Position numbers and translations under genes: made by a program
Origin: DYCT01 sp051875715
Lineage (GTDB): Bacteria > Bacteroidota > Bacteroidia > Bacteroidales > Bacteroidaceae
Length of the DNA: 64,000 nt
Reading direction: 5' to 3'
NCBI GenBank assembly: GCA_051875715.1
Contig: JBJEHD010000024.1
Span: 62,001 to 126,000 of the forward strand
Part shown: piece by piece, positions 18,204-26,679 of the stretch
How the letters are laid out: every line of letters starts with the position of its first letter
Position numbering within the stretch: position 1 is the stretch's first letter
Notes under the pieces: generated by a model
The model's database searches: none
What the model saw: the letters and a program-made list of their open reading frames with translations, nothing else
Told to the model about the DNA's origin: nothing

Positions 18204-18274
18204 AAGGAAGAAGTCGGAAACCGAAAGCGATGCCGTGCTCACAGCCGGACCCTTCGGTCTCCGATTTCTTCCTT
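18204..18274 (-). terminator. Long hairpin downstream of the PL8 gene at 18293
   Basis: Positions 18204-18227 pair with 18251-18274 over 24 bp with about three mismatches, just past the PL8 stop and before the kinase gene. It would partly or fully separate SusCD/PL8 transcription from the kinase operon. On the minus strand no long T-run follows, so it may only attenuate or protect the 3' end. Confidence 0.55.
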
Positions 18275-18292
18275 ATATAGTATGCACCTATC

Positions 18293-21200
18293 TTAGAAGA
18301 TGCACTTCACGGTCTTCACCTTGTCGCCGTTCTTCACGCGGAGCACCTGCACGGCGCTGCCGGGTTGCAGACGGATGGAAGCAGTCTGTTGGCCGGCCTC
18401 GGCGCGGGTCTCCCCCACCTTGATGCCTTCGGCCGTGTAGAGTTCCAGCACCGTGTCGTCGGCATTGGCTTCGGCCAACTGCACCGTCATTTGGTCGCCC
18501 TGACGGAAAGCCTGCATCCACAAGCCCGTCTCTTCGGGTGTGGCGATGCTGTTCTCGTTGTGTCCCTTGGCACCCACCGTGAAGTGGATGGGGAAGCCGT
18601 TGCGCAGCGTCAGGTTGATGACGGTCTGTCCGTTGGCCGGTGCGTTGAACACCACGCCGTCCTGCTTGGCCTCGTTATACCATTCGCCTTCCAGCGTGAC
18701 GGAGGTTTCCGTATTATCCACGTCCCACTGGCCCAAGCCCGTCCCCTGATTCTTCAGGCGCAGGTTCGGGTTGCAGACCGACACCTTCAGGGTGCCGTCG
18801 GCCTGCGGCTGCTGCATCACGAGCAGTTCGGAACCCACGGCCTTCACCACGGGCAGGTTTGTATTCTCTACGGCTTCGAAGAAAGCGTATGCCGTGATGT
18901 TCTCCGGTTTGTACATCAGCGCATGGAACTTGTCCGTCTGCGACAGGATGCTGAAGTATTCGCCACCGTCGTTACCCACCTTCGAGGCCAGTTCCTGCAT
19001 CTCGGAAGCCGTGGTCTTGGGCTTCATCACGAACACATAGTTCTTGTCCGTCGGTTTCACGCCGTGGTTGATGTAAGCCTTCGTAGCCACAGCCGTTGCC
19101 GGGTTGTCCACGTCGGAACCGTTCTCGTTCGGTCCTTCCTGCGTGCCATACTTCACAGTAATGGCATCGTTGCCCGCCGGGATGTAATAGCCCGTTCCCT
19201 TCGGGGTCAGGAACCAGTTGGCCGTGTTGGCCTCCAGCGTCTTCACGGCATCGCCGTTGTTCATGGCTGTTCCGTTGATGGTCAGCGCACCCATGTCGCT
19301 ACCTACTTCTTGGAAGAGGTTGGTGGCCGTCACACGGTCGTCGGCATACGAGCCGGACGAAGAGATGTTCGAGCCCAGGTCGATAAGCATACCATCGAAC
19401 GCATAGACCGACTTCTTGAACACGAGGTTCGTCGGCGTGAAGCATTCGCCGCCCCACGTATCCACCTGGTCAAAGTCACAAGCCCACACGCCGCAGTCGC
19501 CGAACGAGAGGGCGCCGGCAAAGTCCTTCGTCTTCGTGAACTGGTCGAAACGCTGCGTCGTGCTGCTCTTCGGCATCATCTCCTTCCAGTTGGTAAAGTG
19601 TACGGTCGTTCCGCCCGGAGCCACGTTCCAGTCGTAGCCGGTGGCCGAAACAGGCAGGCCGGAGTTGGCCAACGGGCCGTTGTACACTACTTCCATCGTG
19701 CCGTGGCTCTGGTAGCGGCTGAAGCGGCTGGTGGTGGAATAGATTTCAGCACCCCACATGCGCGTGGTCGGCGCACGCATCGTCACTACCCAGTCCTCGC
19801 CGCGGTAGATGCCCACCTGGCCGTAGTTGAACTGGTGGAAGCCGGTGTAGTCGGCTTCGGGAGCCGTATACTTGTCGCTCAAGAAGAAATAGTTGTAGGC
19901 CGAGGTCAGTTCCTGGTCTTCATAGCCCAGCACGTCCGTACCCACGCCGATGAGTTGCTCCAGATACTGGCGGCTGCATTGCACGATGTGACCGCCGCTC
20001 AAGGGGTGACGGCCGCTCACGCTGTTGGCGTAGAAGTTCTGTCCGCTGCTCGAACGGTTGGCCATCGTGTAGTGGGCCAGGATGCAACGCTTCATCCGTT
20101 CGTAGGCCAACGGCGATACGCGGAAGGCCGTACCCTTCAGGTTGGTGGCCGCGTCGATCCAGCCGTTGTATGCGTACATATAGTTATGGTACATCGTACC
20201 GTGGTGGAAGCCTACGTAGTCGGGTTTCACCGTGTCGTAGCCGCCCTCGACGGGCGTCAGCACGTTTTCGAGGAACTGCACGAAGGCCTTCATCGCCCGG
20301 ACGGCTTCCTTCGTGTCGGGCAGGTAGGCTGCATAGGACACGTAGTGCGAGAGGTAGTTGTAGATGATGTCGGAACTGAACTTGGTGGCCAGGTAGTCGG
20401 GCGACGCGTTGAGCCAGTTGGCCTCGCTCACCCAGCAGACCATCTTCAGCACCTCTTCCTTCTGCGTTTCGTTACACTTGGGCAGGAGGTTGAGCAGCAG
20501 TTTCGGCAACGTGCGCACCTGGCTGTAGGTGTTCGACTTCAGTTGCGGGAAGCGGTAGGCGCATCCCTGTTCGATGAAGAGGTCGAGGAAGTTGCTGAAC
20601 AACGGCGCATCCGAGGCAGTGCTCGACGAAGCCATGTAGTTCAGTTTCTTCACCAAGTCCTCGAAGTTGGCATACGTATAGTCGGCAGCCGCCTTCACAA
20701 TCAGGTCGCCGGTCACGGTACCGTCGGCATTCACCTGGATGTTCAGGCCTTTGACGTAGTTGCGCACGGTCGGCAGTTCGCGGGGCGTGCTGGGCGATTC
20801 CGGTTTGTACGCGTATGCGGCCTGTACGGCGGCCAGGCCGCTCAGTTCGTCGGCCGTCGGTTCGGTCAGGGGCAGGCTGCAGGTCTGGGAATAAGTGATC
20901 AGCAAGGCTTTGTAGCCGTCGGCAATCTTGGCCACGTCCTTCACCATCAATTCCTGGGCCTGGCGCGAGCCGTTGACGGCCTTGCGGAAGTCTACGTTGT
21001 CGAACATCAGTTTCTGTGCGGCCGAACGGCCGCTGTTGTCGAGCGTCATGCGCACATAGGCGATGGTCTTGGCCGTGGACACACCCATGTCCTTCATGTA
21101 GGCCCGCTCGTAGTCGCGCCATCCGCGGAAGTTGACGGTCACGTTGGTGGTCAGCTGCACCGCCTGGCTGGCGTTGAGGTATTCCACCGTCAGGGCCGAG

Positions 21201-21481
21201 CCGGTGGCTTCGGCGCTGTAGAGGTTGAAGAAAGCCTCCTTCGCACTGGTGCTGGCTGCGTCGAAGGAGACGGTCAGTTCGGCCTTTTGGCCGGCCGGCA
21301 CTTCCCAGCAAAGAGCCTTCGTGCCACCCAGGTGGTGTTCGGAGGTTACGGTAAGTGTTCCCTGCGCGGCGGTCCATTGGGCCGGGACGGCTCCATCCTC
21401 AAAGTCGAAGCTGTAGGTGGCCTGCGCCGAAGCGGCCAAGGCAGCCACGAGGAGGGATGATGTCAGAATTAGTTTTTTCAT
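18293..21481 (-). CDS. PL8 family lyase (chondroitinase ABC-like) with C-terminal sorting domain
   Basis: A 1062-residue secreted lyase with signal peptide MKKLILTSSLLVAALAASAQA. It has a jelly-roll domain (~22-165), helical toroid (~180-540) and beta domains (~545-960). Candidate catalytic residues are His426/427 and Tyr438 in GFHHGTMYHNYMYAYNG, Arg491 in VSGRHP and Glu579 in WGAEIY. The final ~75 residues (VLELYTAEGIKVGE... to KTVKCIF) look like a type IX secretion/Por sorting domain, which the other two lyases lack, so this copy is probably surface-anchored or secreted. It is thus the likely first-attack enzyme beside SusCD. Confidence 0.87.
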   Translation of the reverse strand: MKKLILTSSLLVAALAASAQATYSFDFEDGAVPAQWTAAQGTLTVTSEHHLGGTKALCWEVPAGQKAELTVSFDAASTSAKEAFFNLYSAEATGSALTVEYLNASQAVQLTTNVTVNFRGWRDYERAYMKDMGVSTAKTIAYVRMTLDNSGRSAAQKLMFDNVDFRKAVNGSRQAQELMVKDVAKIADGYKALLITYSQTCSLPLTEPTADELSGLAAVQAAYAYKPESPSTPRELPTVRNYVKGLNIQVNADGTVTGDLIVKAAADYTYANFEDLVKKLNYMASSSTASDAPLFSNFLDLFIEQGCAYRFPQLKSNTYSQVRTLPKLLLNLLPKCNETQKEEVLKMVCWVSEANWLNASPDYLATKFSSDIIYNYLSHYVSYAAYLPDTKEAVRAMKAFVQFLENVLTPVEGGYDTVKPDYVGFHHGTMYHNYMYAYNGWIDAATNLKGTAFRVSPLAYERMKRCILAHYTMANRSSSGQNFYANSVSGRHPLSGGHIVQCSRQYLEQLIGVGTDVLGYEDQELTSAYNYFFLSDKYTAPEADYTGFHQFNYGQVGIYRGEDWVVTMRAPTTRMWGAEIYSTTSRFSRYQSHGTMEVVYNGPLANSGLPVSATGYDWNVAPGGTTVHFTNWKEMMPKSSTTQRFDQFTKTKDFAGALSFGDCGVWACDFDQVDTWGGECFTPTNLVFKKSVYAFDGMLIDLGSNISSSGSYADDRVTATNLFQEVGSDMGALTINGTAMNNGDAVKTLEANTANWFLTPKGTGYYIPAGNDAITVKYGTQEGPNENGSDVDNPATAVATKAYINHGVKPTDKNYVFVMKPKTTASEMQELASKVGNDGGEYFSILSQTDKFHALMYKPENITAYAFFEAVENTNLPVVKAVGSELLVMQQPQADGTLKVSVCNPNLRLKNQGTGLGQWDVDNTETSVTLEGEWYNEAKQDGVVFNAPANGQTVINLTLRNGFPIHFTVGAKGHNENSIATPEETGLWMQAFRQGDQMTVQLAEANADDTVLELYTAEGIKVGETRAEAGQQTASIRLQPGSAVQVLRVKNGDKVKTVKCIF

Positions 21482-21654
21482 GGTATATACAATTTAGTGA
21501 TTGATGCGTAAAAGTACGGACATTTGGATGCAAACGTTTACAATATCGTCCAATTATCGTCATATTTCGTACGCTTTGCCCCGTTCTGGCCCGATTAGTC
21601 CTTCTTTCGGTCGCAACAACGGCCCTTGCGGACTGCCAACGCCGGTAAGGCCGC

Positions 21655-21741
21655 ACTCGCATGCGAGTATTCGCGTGGCTACTTGTGCGTACTCGCGCAG
21701 CGGCCTGCGAGTACTCACGCAGCAGCCTGAGGGTACTCGCG
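21655..21741. repeat. ACTCGC / GAGTAC palindromic word tract
   Basis: The tract opens with the perfect 14-bp palindrome ACTCGCATGCGAGT (21655-21668). It continues with variants of the same word: GAGTATTCGCG, GCGTACTCGCGCAG, CTGCGAGTACTCACGCAG and GGTACTCGCG. The units are not evenly spaced and alternate in orientation. Confidence 0.8.
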
Positions 21742-21765
21742 GCCACGGACGACAGCCGGAAAACA

Positions 21766-21791
21766 GAAAAGGGGCCTCGCGGCCCCTTTTC
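21766..21791 (-). terminator. Rho-independent terminator of the susCD transcript
   Basis: Perfect 11-bp stem (21766-21776 with 21781-21791) and a TCGC loop, GC-rich at the centre and flanked by A/T runs on both sides. It lies 32 nt beyond the SusD stop. Confidence 0.88.
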
Positions 21792-21822
21792 CTTCTATCT
21801 TACGGAGTTTCCTCCGAATGGC

Positions 21823-23376
21823 TTATCTCCAACGCTTGTTCTGCACCAGATTACTGATGGTTACCTCGTTCTGCGGAAGCGGGAACCAGCATACGCTCTT
21901 CGGGTCAGACTGGTAGACAGCCTCGGCTTCCTTCACGGCAGCCTGTACACGCGGGCAGCTGTTGGCTTCGTTGGCCGAAATCACTTGCTGCGTACGAACC
22001 AGCTGGAACCAACGCTTGAACTCAGCAAAGAATTCCCAGCCGTATTCGTCGGACACCTCCTGCAGGAACTGCTGCGGGTCGGTCGGCGTAGCCTTCGTGG
22101 CCGATGCACCACCGGCACGGTTGCGCACCTTCTCCAGACAGCTCTTCGCCGTTGCGTCGATGGTGTTCGTAGCCTTCACCGATGCCTCGGCATACATCAG
22201 CAGCACTTCGGCATAACGGTAGATCGGCGTGATGCCGTTGGTCTGGGCCGTCATCACCAACTTGCCTTCGCTGTTCGTCGGCGTGTAGTCGCGATACTTG
22301 TTGATGGCCGGAGCACGCATCGAGGTCTTCTTGAAGTTGATGGGACGCGGCGAACCGGCTACCGTGAAGTTCGTCACATAGTTGAACGACTTACGTTCGT
22401 CGGCCGGAGTCTTCTCGTAGAAGAGCGAGTCGCCGAGGTAGTCGGCCCAAGCAGCCGAACTTTCTTCAGCAGCGTAGTACGAACGGCCGTAGTTGCTGGC
22501 CATACCGTTGTTGGCATCGTGGTTGAGCGCGAAGATGTGCTCCGTATCGTCAGCCTTCTTGGCTTCCTTCCACAGGTCGGAATAAGGCTTCACGAGGTCG
22601 TAACCTTTCACCTGCTTGCCGTCGATGATTTCCTTGGCCTTGTCGGCTGCCAACTGGTAGTATTCCGTACCGAGGTTGAGCGGCCAGCCGGCCATGGTCA
22701 GGTAAACATCGGCCAGGCATGCCTTGGCGGCACCCTTGCTCGGACGGGAGTTGTCGTTCGTGCGGGCACGTTCGGGCAGCAACTCTTCGGCCTTCTTCAA
22801 GTCGGGCACGATGATTTCCTTGTAAATCACGTCTACGGGCACACGGTCGGTCATCTTGTAGCCGGCGATGGCCTCAGTGCAGGTCGGGTCGGTCGTGGCA
22901 ATCACGTCGCCGAAGTAGCGCACGAGGTTGAAGTAGGCATACGCACGCATGAAGTGAGCCTCACCCAGGAACGGAGCCTTCACTTCGTCCTTGACATCCT
23001 TGCTGGCAGCCATGTCTTTCAGCATGGAGTTGGCCGTACGGATGACGGTGTACATGTTCAGCCACATATATTCCACGTCGCTGTCGTGCAAACCCGATGT
23101 CACTTCCAGTTCGTCGATTTGTTTATAACGTTTGGTGATGGTACCTACGATGACATCGTCGGCACCGGTTTGCAGAATCATCGAACGGCAGTTGTACCCG
23201 TAGTTGTTGTACCACAAGTCTTTGTACAGACCATTGGCCGTTACCTCAATGGTTGCTTCGTCATAGACAATCGTACCGGGAGTCAAGAAACTTCTCGGTT
23301 CTTGGGTCAAGTCCACGCAACCCGTCATCAAGAGGGCTGCACAGGAAGCGATAGTCAGTTTTTTGATATTTTTCAT
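21823..23376 (-). CDS. susD-like: SusD/RagB-type starch-binding outer-membrane lipoprotein
   Basis: A 517-residue surface glycan-binding lipoprotein that caps the SusC transporter. It has a lipoprotein signal, MKNIKKLTIASCAALLMTGC (Cys20), an N-terminal SusD-like TPR region (~25-230) and the RagB/SusD C-terminal domain (~270-517) with PIYRYAEVLLMYAEASVKA and EFAFEFKRW-like FFAEFKRWFQLV near the end. It starts 15 bp after the SusC stop, the usual coupled arrangement. Bound ligand cannot be read from sequence; the flanking lyases suggest a glycosaminoglycan. Confidence 0.93.
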   Translation of the reverse strand: MKNIKKLTIASCAALLMTGCVDLTQEPRSFLTPGTIVYDEATIEVTANGLYKDLWYNNYGYNCRSMILQTGADDVIVGTITKRYKQIDELEVTSGLHDSDVEYMWLNMYTVIRTANSMLKDMAASKDVKDEVKAPFLGEAHFMRAYAYFNLVRYFGDVIATTDPTCTEAIAGYKMTDRVPVDVIYKEIIVPDLKKAEELLPERARTNDNSRPSKGAAKACLADVYLTMAGWPLNLGTEYYQLAADKAKEIIDGKQVKGYDLVKPYSDLWKEAKKADDTEHIFALNHDANNGMASNYGRSYYAAEESSAAWADYLGDSLFYEKTPADERKSFNYVTNFTVAGSPRPINFKKTSMRAPAINKYRDYTPTNSEGKLVMTAQTNGITPIYRYAEVLLMYAEASVKATNTIDATAKSCLEKVRNRAGGASATKATPTDPQQFLQEVSDEYGWEFFAEFKRWFQLVRTQQVISANEANSCPRVQAAVKEAEAVYQSDPKSVCWFPLPQNEVTISNLVQNKRWR

Positions 23377-23391
23377 AAGTCAGTTCCTCCA

Positions 23392-26300
23392 TTAGAAGCC
23401 AAGATTCAAACCAATCATGTAATTACGTCCGTTCGGATAGTAACCCCAGTCGATACCGGAAGTCAGCGACTTCTGCAGCGTTGTTTCGGGGTCCATGCCG
23501 GAGTAGCCGGTGATGACGAACGGGTTCTGCACGGAAGCGTACACACGCAGACGGTTCACGCGGAGTTTCTCTGCGAACTTCTTCGGCATGGTGTAGCCCA
23601 CCGTGATGCTCTTAATCTTTACGAAGCTGCCGTTTTCAACATACTGCGACGACGGAGTCTGCACATTGCGCTTGCTGACGAAACCGGCCACCGTAGCACC
23701 TTCTTCGTTCACACCCTTGATCCAACGGTTGTTCCAGTCGGGAGTCGGGCTGAGCACAGGCGTGCTGTTGCTGGTGATGCGAGCTTCCTTGGTATAGTTG
23801 TAGATGTCGAAACCATGTACGCCAATCATGAAGAGGCTGAAGTCGAAGCCTTTCCACGTCACGGTGTTGTTCCAGCTCCACTGGAAGGTGGGCTGACCGT
23901 TACCGATGGCCGTGCGGTCGTCGGTCGTAATCTGACCGTCGCCGTTGATGTCTGCATACTTGTACGAACCGGCTTCCGTACCGGCCGGGCACTTCACGCC
24001 GTTCTTGTCGACACCGGCAGCCACTTCATCTGACGTCCATACACCGAGGTTCTTGTAGCCCCACATGGTGGCAATCTTTTCGCCTTCGATGTTGCGGAAA
24101 TACTTGTTTTCGTAGTTACCGGCCAGGTCAGCGTATTTCTTGCCGAAGAAGGGGTGGTTCTTGTCGGTGATTTCGCTCGAGCCGGCGGCCAGCGTTTTCA
24201 CCTTGCCCACGTTGCGCGACAGTGTCACGGTCGAGTTCCAACGAACCTTGTCGGTAGCGACGGGGTCAGCGCCCAGCGTGATTTCGAAACCGTTGTTCGT
24301 CACCGTACCGGCATTGGCATACTGGCTGGTGAAGCCGGTGGCCTGGGGCACGTTGACGTACATCAGCACGTCGTTCGTTTCCTTGTTATAATAGTCGACC
24401 GAAAGGGTCAGGCGGTTGTTGAAGAAACCGAGGTCGAGACCATAGTTGAACTGCTTCGTGCGTTCCCATTTCAGGTCTTCGTTGGCCAGACGGCTGGTTG
24501 TGAAACTCAGGTTGCCGTCTTTGTCCTTCACGGCCGTAATCTTGGTCCATGCCAGGTATTCTTCGGGCATGCCCTGGTTGCCGTTTTCACCATAACCGAA
24601 GCGGAACTTGAACTGGTCCATCCAGTCTACGTTCTCCATGAAACGTTCCTGTTTGATGTTCCAAGCCACAGCCATGGCCCAGAAGTTCTCCCAACGGTTC
24701 TTCTTGGCCAGACGCGACGAACCGTCTCGACGCCAAGAGGCCGTCACCATGTAGCGGTTCATCAATACGTAGTTGGCGCGCAGGAGGTAAGAGAGCATCG
24801 AAGTGACGTCGCGCGTCGAGGTCACTTCCTGGATGGAAGAAAGGCCGAGGGCGTCGCTGCCCAGTTTCTCGGAAATCAGGTCGCGGCCGAAGCTCTTGTT
24901 GGAGAAGTTGTTGCTGTACTGCTGTTCCAACACGGCCGTAGCGTTGATACGGTGGTTCTTGTTGAACTCGCGCACGTAGGTCAACATGTTGGTGTTAATC
25001 CACGAATAGTTGTGCGTCGACGTGGCCTGAGCAGCCGTCTGCTGGCTATACTGCTGGTAGTATTCGTACGAACCGGTACCGAAAACCTGTTCGGCATTCT
25101 TGTTGCTGAACGTGAAACCCTGGTTCATGCGGAAGGTCAGACCTTTGCAGAACTGGATTTCGAAGTAGCCCTGCAAACGCGATGCATAGGTGTAGCCATC
25201 GTTCTGCGGCGTTTCGATGAAGATGCTCGGCACGTATTGTGGGCCGGTCAGGTTGGTCGTGCGGTAGTCATCGTTCTCGTCCTTCGGGCTGAGGGTATTC
25301 GGATAGGTCAACGCACCAATCAGCAGGTTGTTGTACTGGCTGAAGCGAACGCTGCTGCTCTTCTGATAGTCGCCCCAGAAGTTGAAGCCGGCCTTCAGCC
25401 ACTTGCGGATGTCGGTATCCACTTTCAAACGGTAGTTGTAACGTTTCGACCAGGAGTTCTCTACGATACCCTTGTTGTCGTTGTAGCTGCCGGAGAAGAG
25501 GAACTTCGTCTTCTCGCTACCACCGGAGATGGACAATTCGTGCGTGTGCTCGATGGCAACATTGCGGAACACCTTGTTGATGTAGTCGTAGTCGGTCACG
25601 GCACTCGGCTCTTCGTAGTAGTTGCCCGTAGCAGTGTTCGTACCCGAGAGGTAAGAACCGGTGTTGGCAAACTGTTCCTTCGTGGCAGCATTGACAAACG
25701 TGGCAAACTCCGAAGCCGACATCATCTCGGGCATCTCATACGGAGTCTTGAAGTTGACGTAGCCGTTGTATTCAACGTTCACCTTGCCGCTTTCCGGGTT
25801 GCGGGTCGTGATGAGGATGACACCGTTCGAACCCTTCGATCCGTAGATGGCCGTGGCGGAAGCATCCTTCAACACCTCAACCGAAGCGATATCGGAGGGG
25901 TTCAACGAAGAGAGCGAACCACCCATCAAGCCATCGATGACAATCAGCGGGCCGCCTTCGGCAGCGAGGGAGTTGGCACCACGCACACGGATGGTAGCGC
26001 CCGAACCCGGCTGACCGGAACCCTGCATGATGCTCACACCGGCCAAACGGCCTTGGAGGGCATTCGTGATATCGGAAACCGGAGTAGACTTCAAGGCATC
26101 GCCGGCCTTGATAGACGAAACCGAACCGGTCAAGTCGGACTTACGCTGTACGCCGTAACCTACGACCACGACTTCCTCCAGCGTCTCCGTGTCTTCATTC
26201 AAAATAACGGGGAAATGGGTCTTGCCACCCAATTTAAATTCTTCGGTCTTGTAACCGATGTACGAAACCTGTATCGTAGCGTCCTTGGCCACATTAGACA

Positions 26301-26496
26301 GGATGAAATTACCGTCGAAATCGGTAATCGTACCATTGGTTGTACCTTTCACCAACACCGATGCGCCGATTACCGACTCACCTTTGGCATCTGTCACCGT
26401 ACCGGTGATTTGCACCTGCGCCCATGCCGGGAGGGACATCAGACACGCAAAGACGAACAGGCCGAACAGCCTGCGAATCATGCTTGAGTTTTTCAT
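23392..26496 (-). CDS. susC-like: SusC/RagA-type TonB-dependent outer-membrane transporter
   Basis: A 1034-residue importer of oligosaccharides. The signal peptide (MKNSSMIRRLFGL... to PAWAQ) is followed by a carboxypeptidase-regulatory-like domain (~28-105, ITGTVTDAKGESVIGASV). A TonB-box-like segment ETLEEVVVVGYG (~117-128), the plug with SVEVLKDASATAIYGSKG, and a 22-strand beta-barrel to the terminal MIGLNLGF complete it. I start at the Met at 26496. An upstream Met at 26607 would add a non-signal-like extension crossing the preceding terminator. The gene leads the susCD operon. Confidence 0.95.
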   Translation of the reverse strand: MKNSSMIRRLFGLFVFACLMSLPAWAQVQITGTVTDAKGESVIGASVLVKGTTNGTITDFDGNFILSNVAKDATIQVSYIGYKTEEFKLGGKTHFPVILNEDTETLEEVVVVGYGVQRKSDLTGSVSSIKAGDALKSTPVSDITNALQGRLAGVSIMQGSGQPGSGATIRVRGANSLAAEGGPLIVIDGLMGGSLSSLNPSDIASVEVLKDASATAIYGSKGSNGVILITTRNPESGKVNVEYNGYVNFKTPYEMPEMMSASEFATFVNAATKEQFANTGSYLSGTNTATGNYYEEPSAVTDYDYINKVFRNVAIEHTHELSISGGSEKTKFLFSGSYNDNKGIVENSWSKRYNYRLKVDTDIRKWLKAGFNFWGDYQKSSSVRFSQYNNLLIGALTYPNTLSPKDENDDYRTTNLTGPQYVPSIFIETPQNDGYTYASRLQGYFEIQFCKGLTFRMNQGFTFSNKNAEQVFGTGSYEYYQQYSQQTAAQATSTHNYSWINTNMLTYVREFNKNHRINATAVLEQQYSNNFSNKSFGRDLISEKLGSDALGLSSIQEVTSTRDVTSMLSYLLRANYVLMNRYMVTASWRRDGSSRLAKKNRWENFWAMAVAWNIKQERFMENVDWMDQFKFRFGYGENGNQGMPEEYLAWTKITAVKDKDGNLSFTTSRLANEDLKWERTKQFNYGLDLGFFNNRLTLSVDYYNKETNDVLMYVNVPQATGFTSQYANAGTVTNNGFEITLGADPVATDKVRWNSTVTLSRNVGKVKTLAAGSSEITDKNHPFFGKKYADLAGNYENKYFRNIEGEKIATMWGYKNLGVWTSDEVAAGVDKNGVKCPAGTEAGSYKYADINGDGQITTDDRTAIGNGQPTFQWSWNNTVTWKGFDFSLFMIGVHGFDIYNYTKEARITSNSTPVLSPTPDWNNRWIKGVNEEGATVAGFVSKRNVQTPSSQYVENGSFVKIKSITVGYTMPKKFAEKLRVNRLRVYASVQNPFVITGYSGMDPETTLQKSLTSGIDWGYYPNGRNYMIGLNLGF

Positions 26497-26557
26497 AATA
26501 GTATAATTTAATGTAACAAATGTTTGGTTCTCGTTGATACGGATCTGACTGCAAGGC

Positions 26558-26624
26558 AAAAAAACGCAGAGGCTTGCAGGAAGTCGGGAGGGAACACCTC
26601 CACGCACACCTGCGTCCTCTGCGT
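26558..26624 (-). terminator. Rho-independent terminator after the beta-helix gene
   Basis: ACGCAGAGG (26564-26572) pairs with CCTCTGCGT (26616-26624), extended by a second short pairing, and is followed on the minus strand by a run of seven T (26558-26564). It ends transcription 56 nt beyond the beta-helix gene and isolates it from susC. Confidence 0.8.
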
Positions 26625-26679
26625 GTGATTTAATATCCTTGCATTGTCATCGATCAGACAAAGACGGGTTAACGGATGC

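Larger units (their letters stand above)
21482..21822. other. Gene-free spacer of 341 bp between SusD and PL8
   Basis: No credible gene. From the susD side it contains a terminator (21766-21791), a tract of ACTCGC/GAGTAC palindromic words (21655-21741), an ordinary GC-rich stretch (21580-21654), and an AT-rich region (21482-21580) that must hold the PL8 promoter. The latter includes TGGATGCAAA (21525-21534), also present upstream of the binding-protein gene at 31022-31031. I see no clean TTTG/TAnnTTTG pair. Confidence 0.65.

Noticed and set aside
26497..26607. Extended SusC N-terminus
   Set aside because: It would cross the terminator at 26558-26624, and residues before the Met at 26496 are not signal-like.
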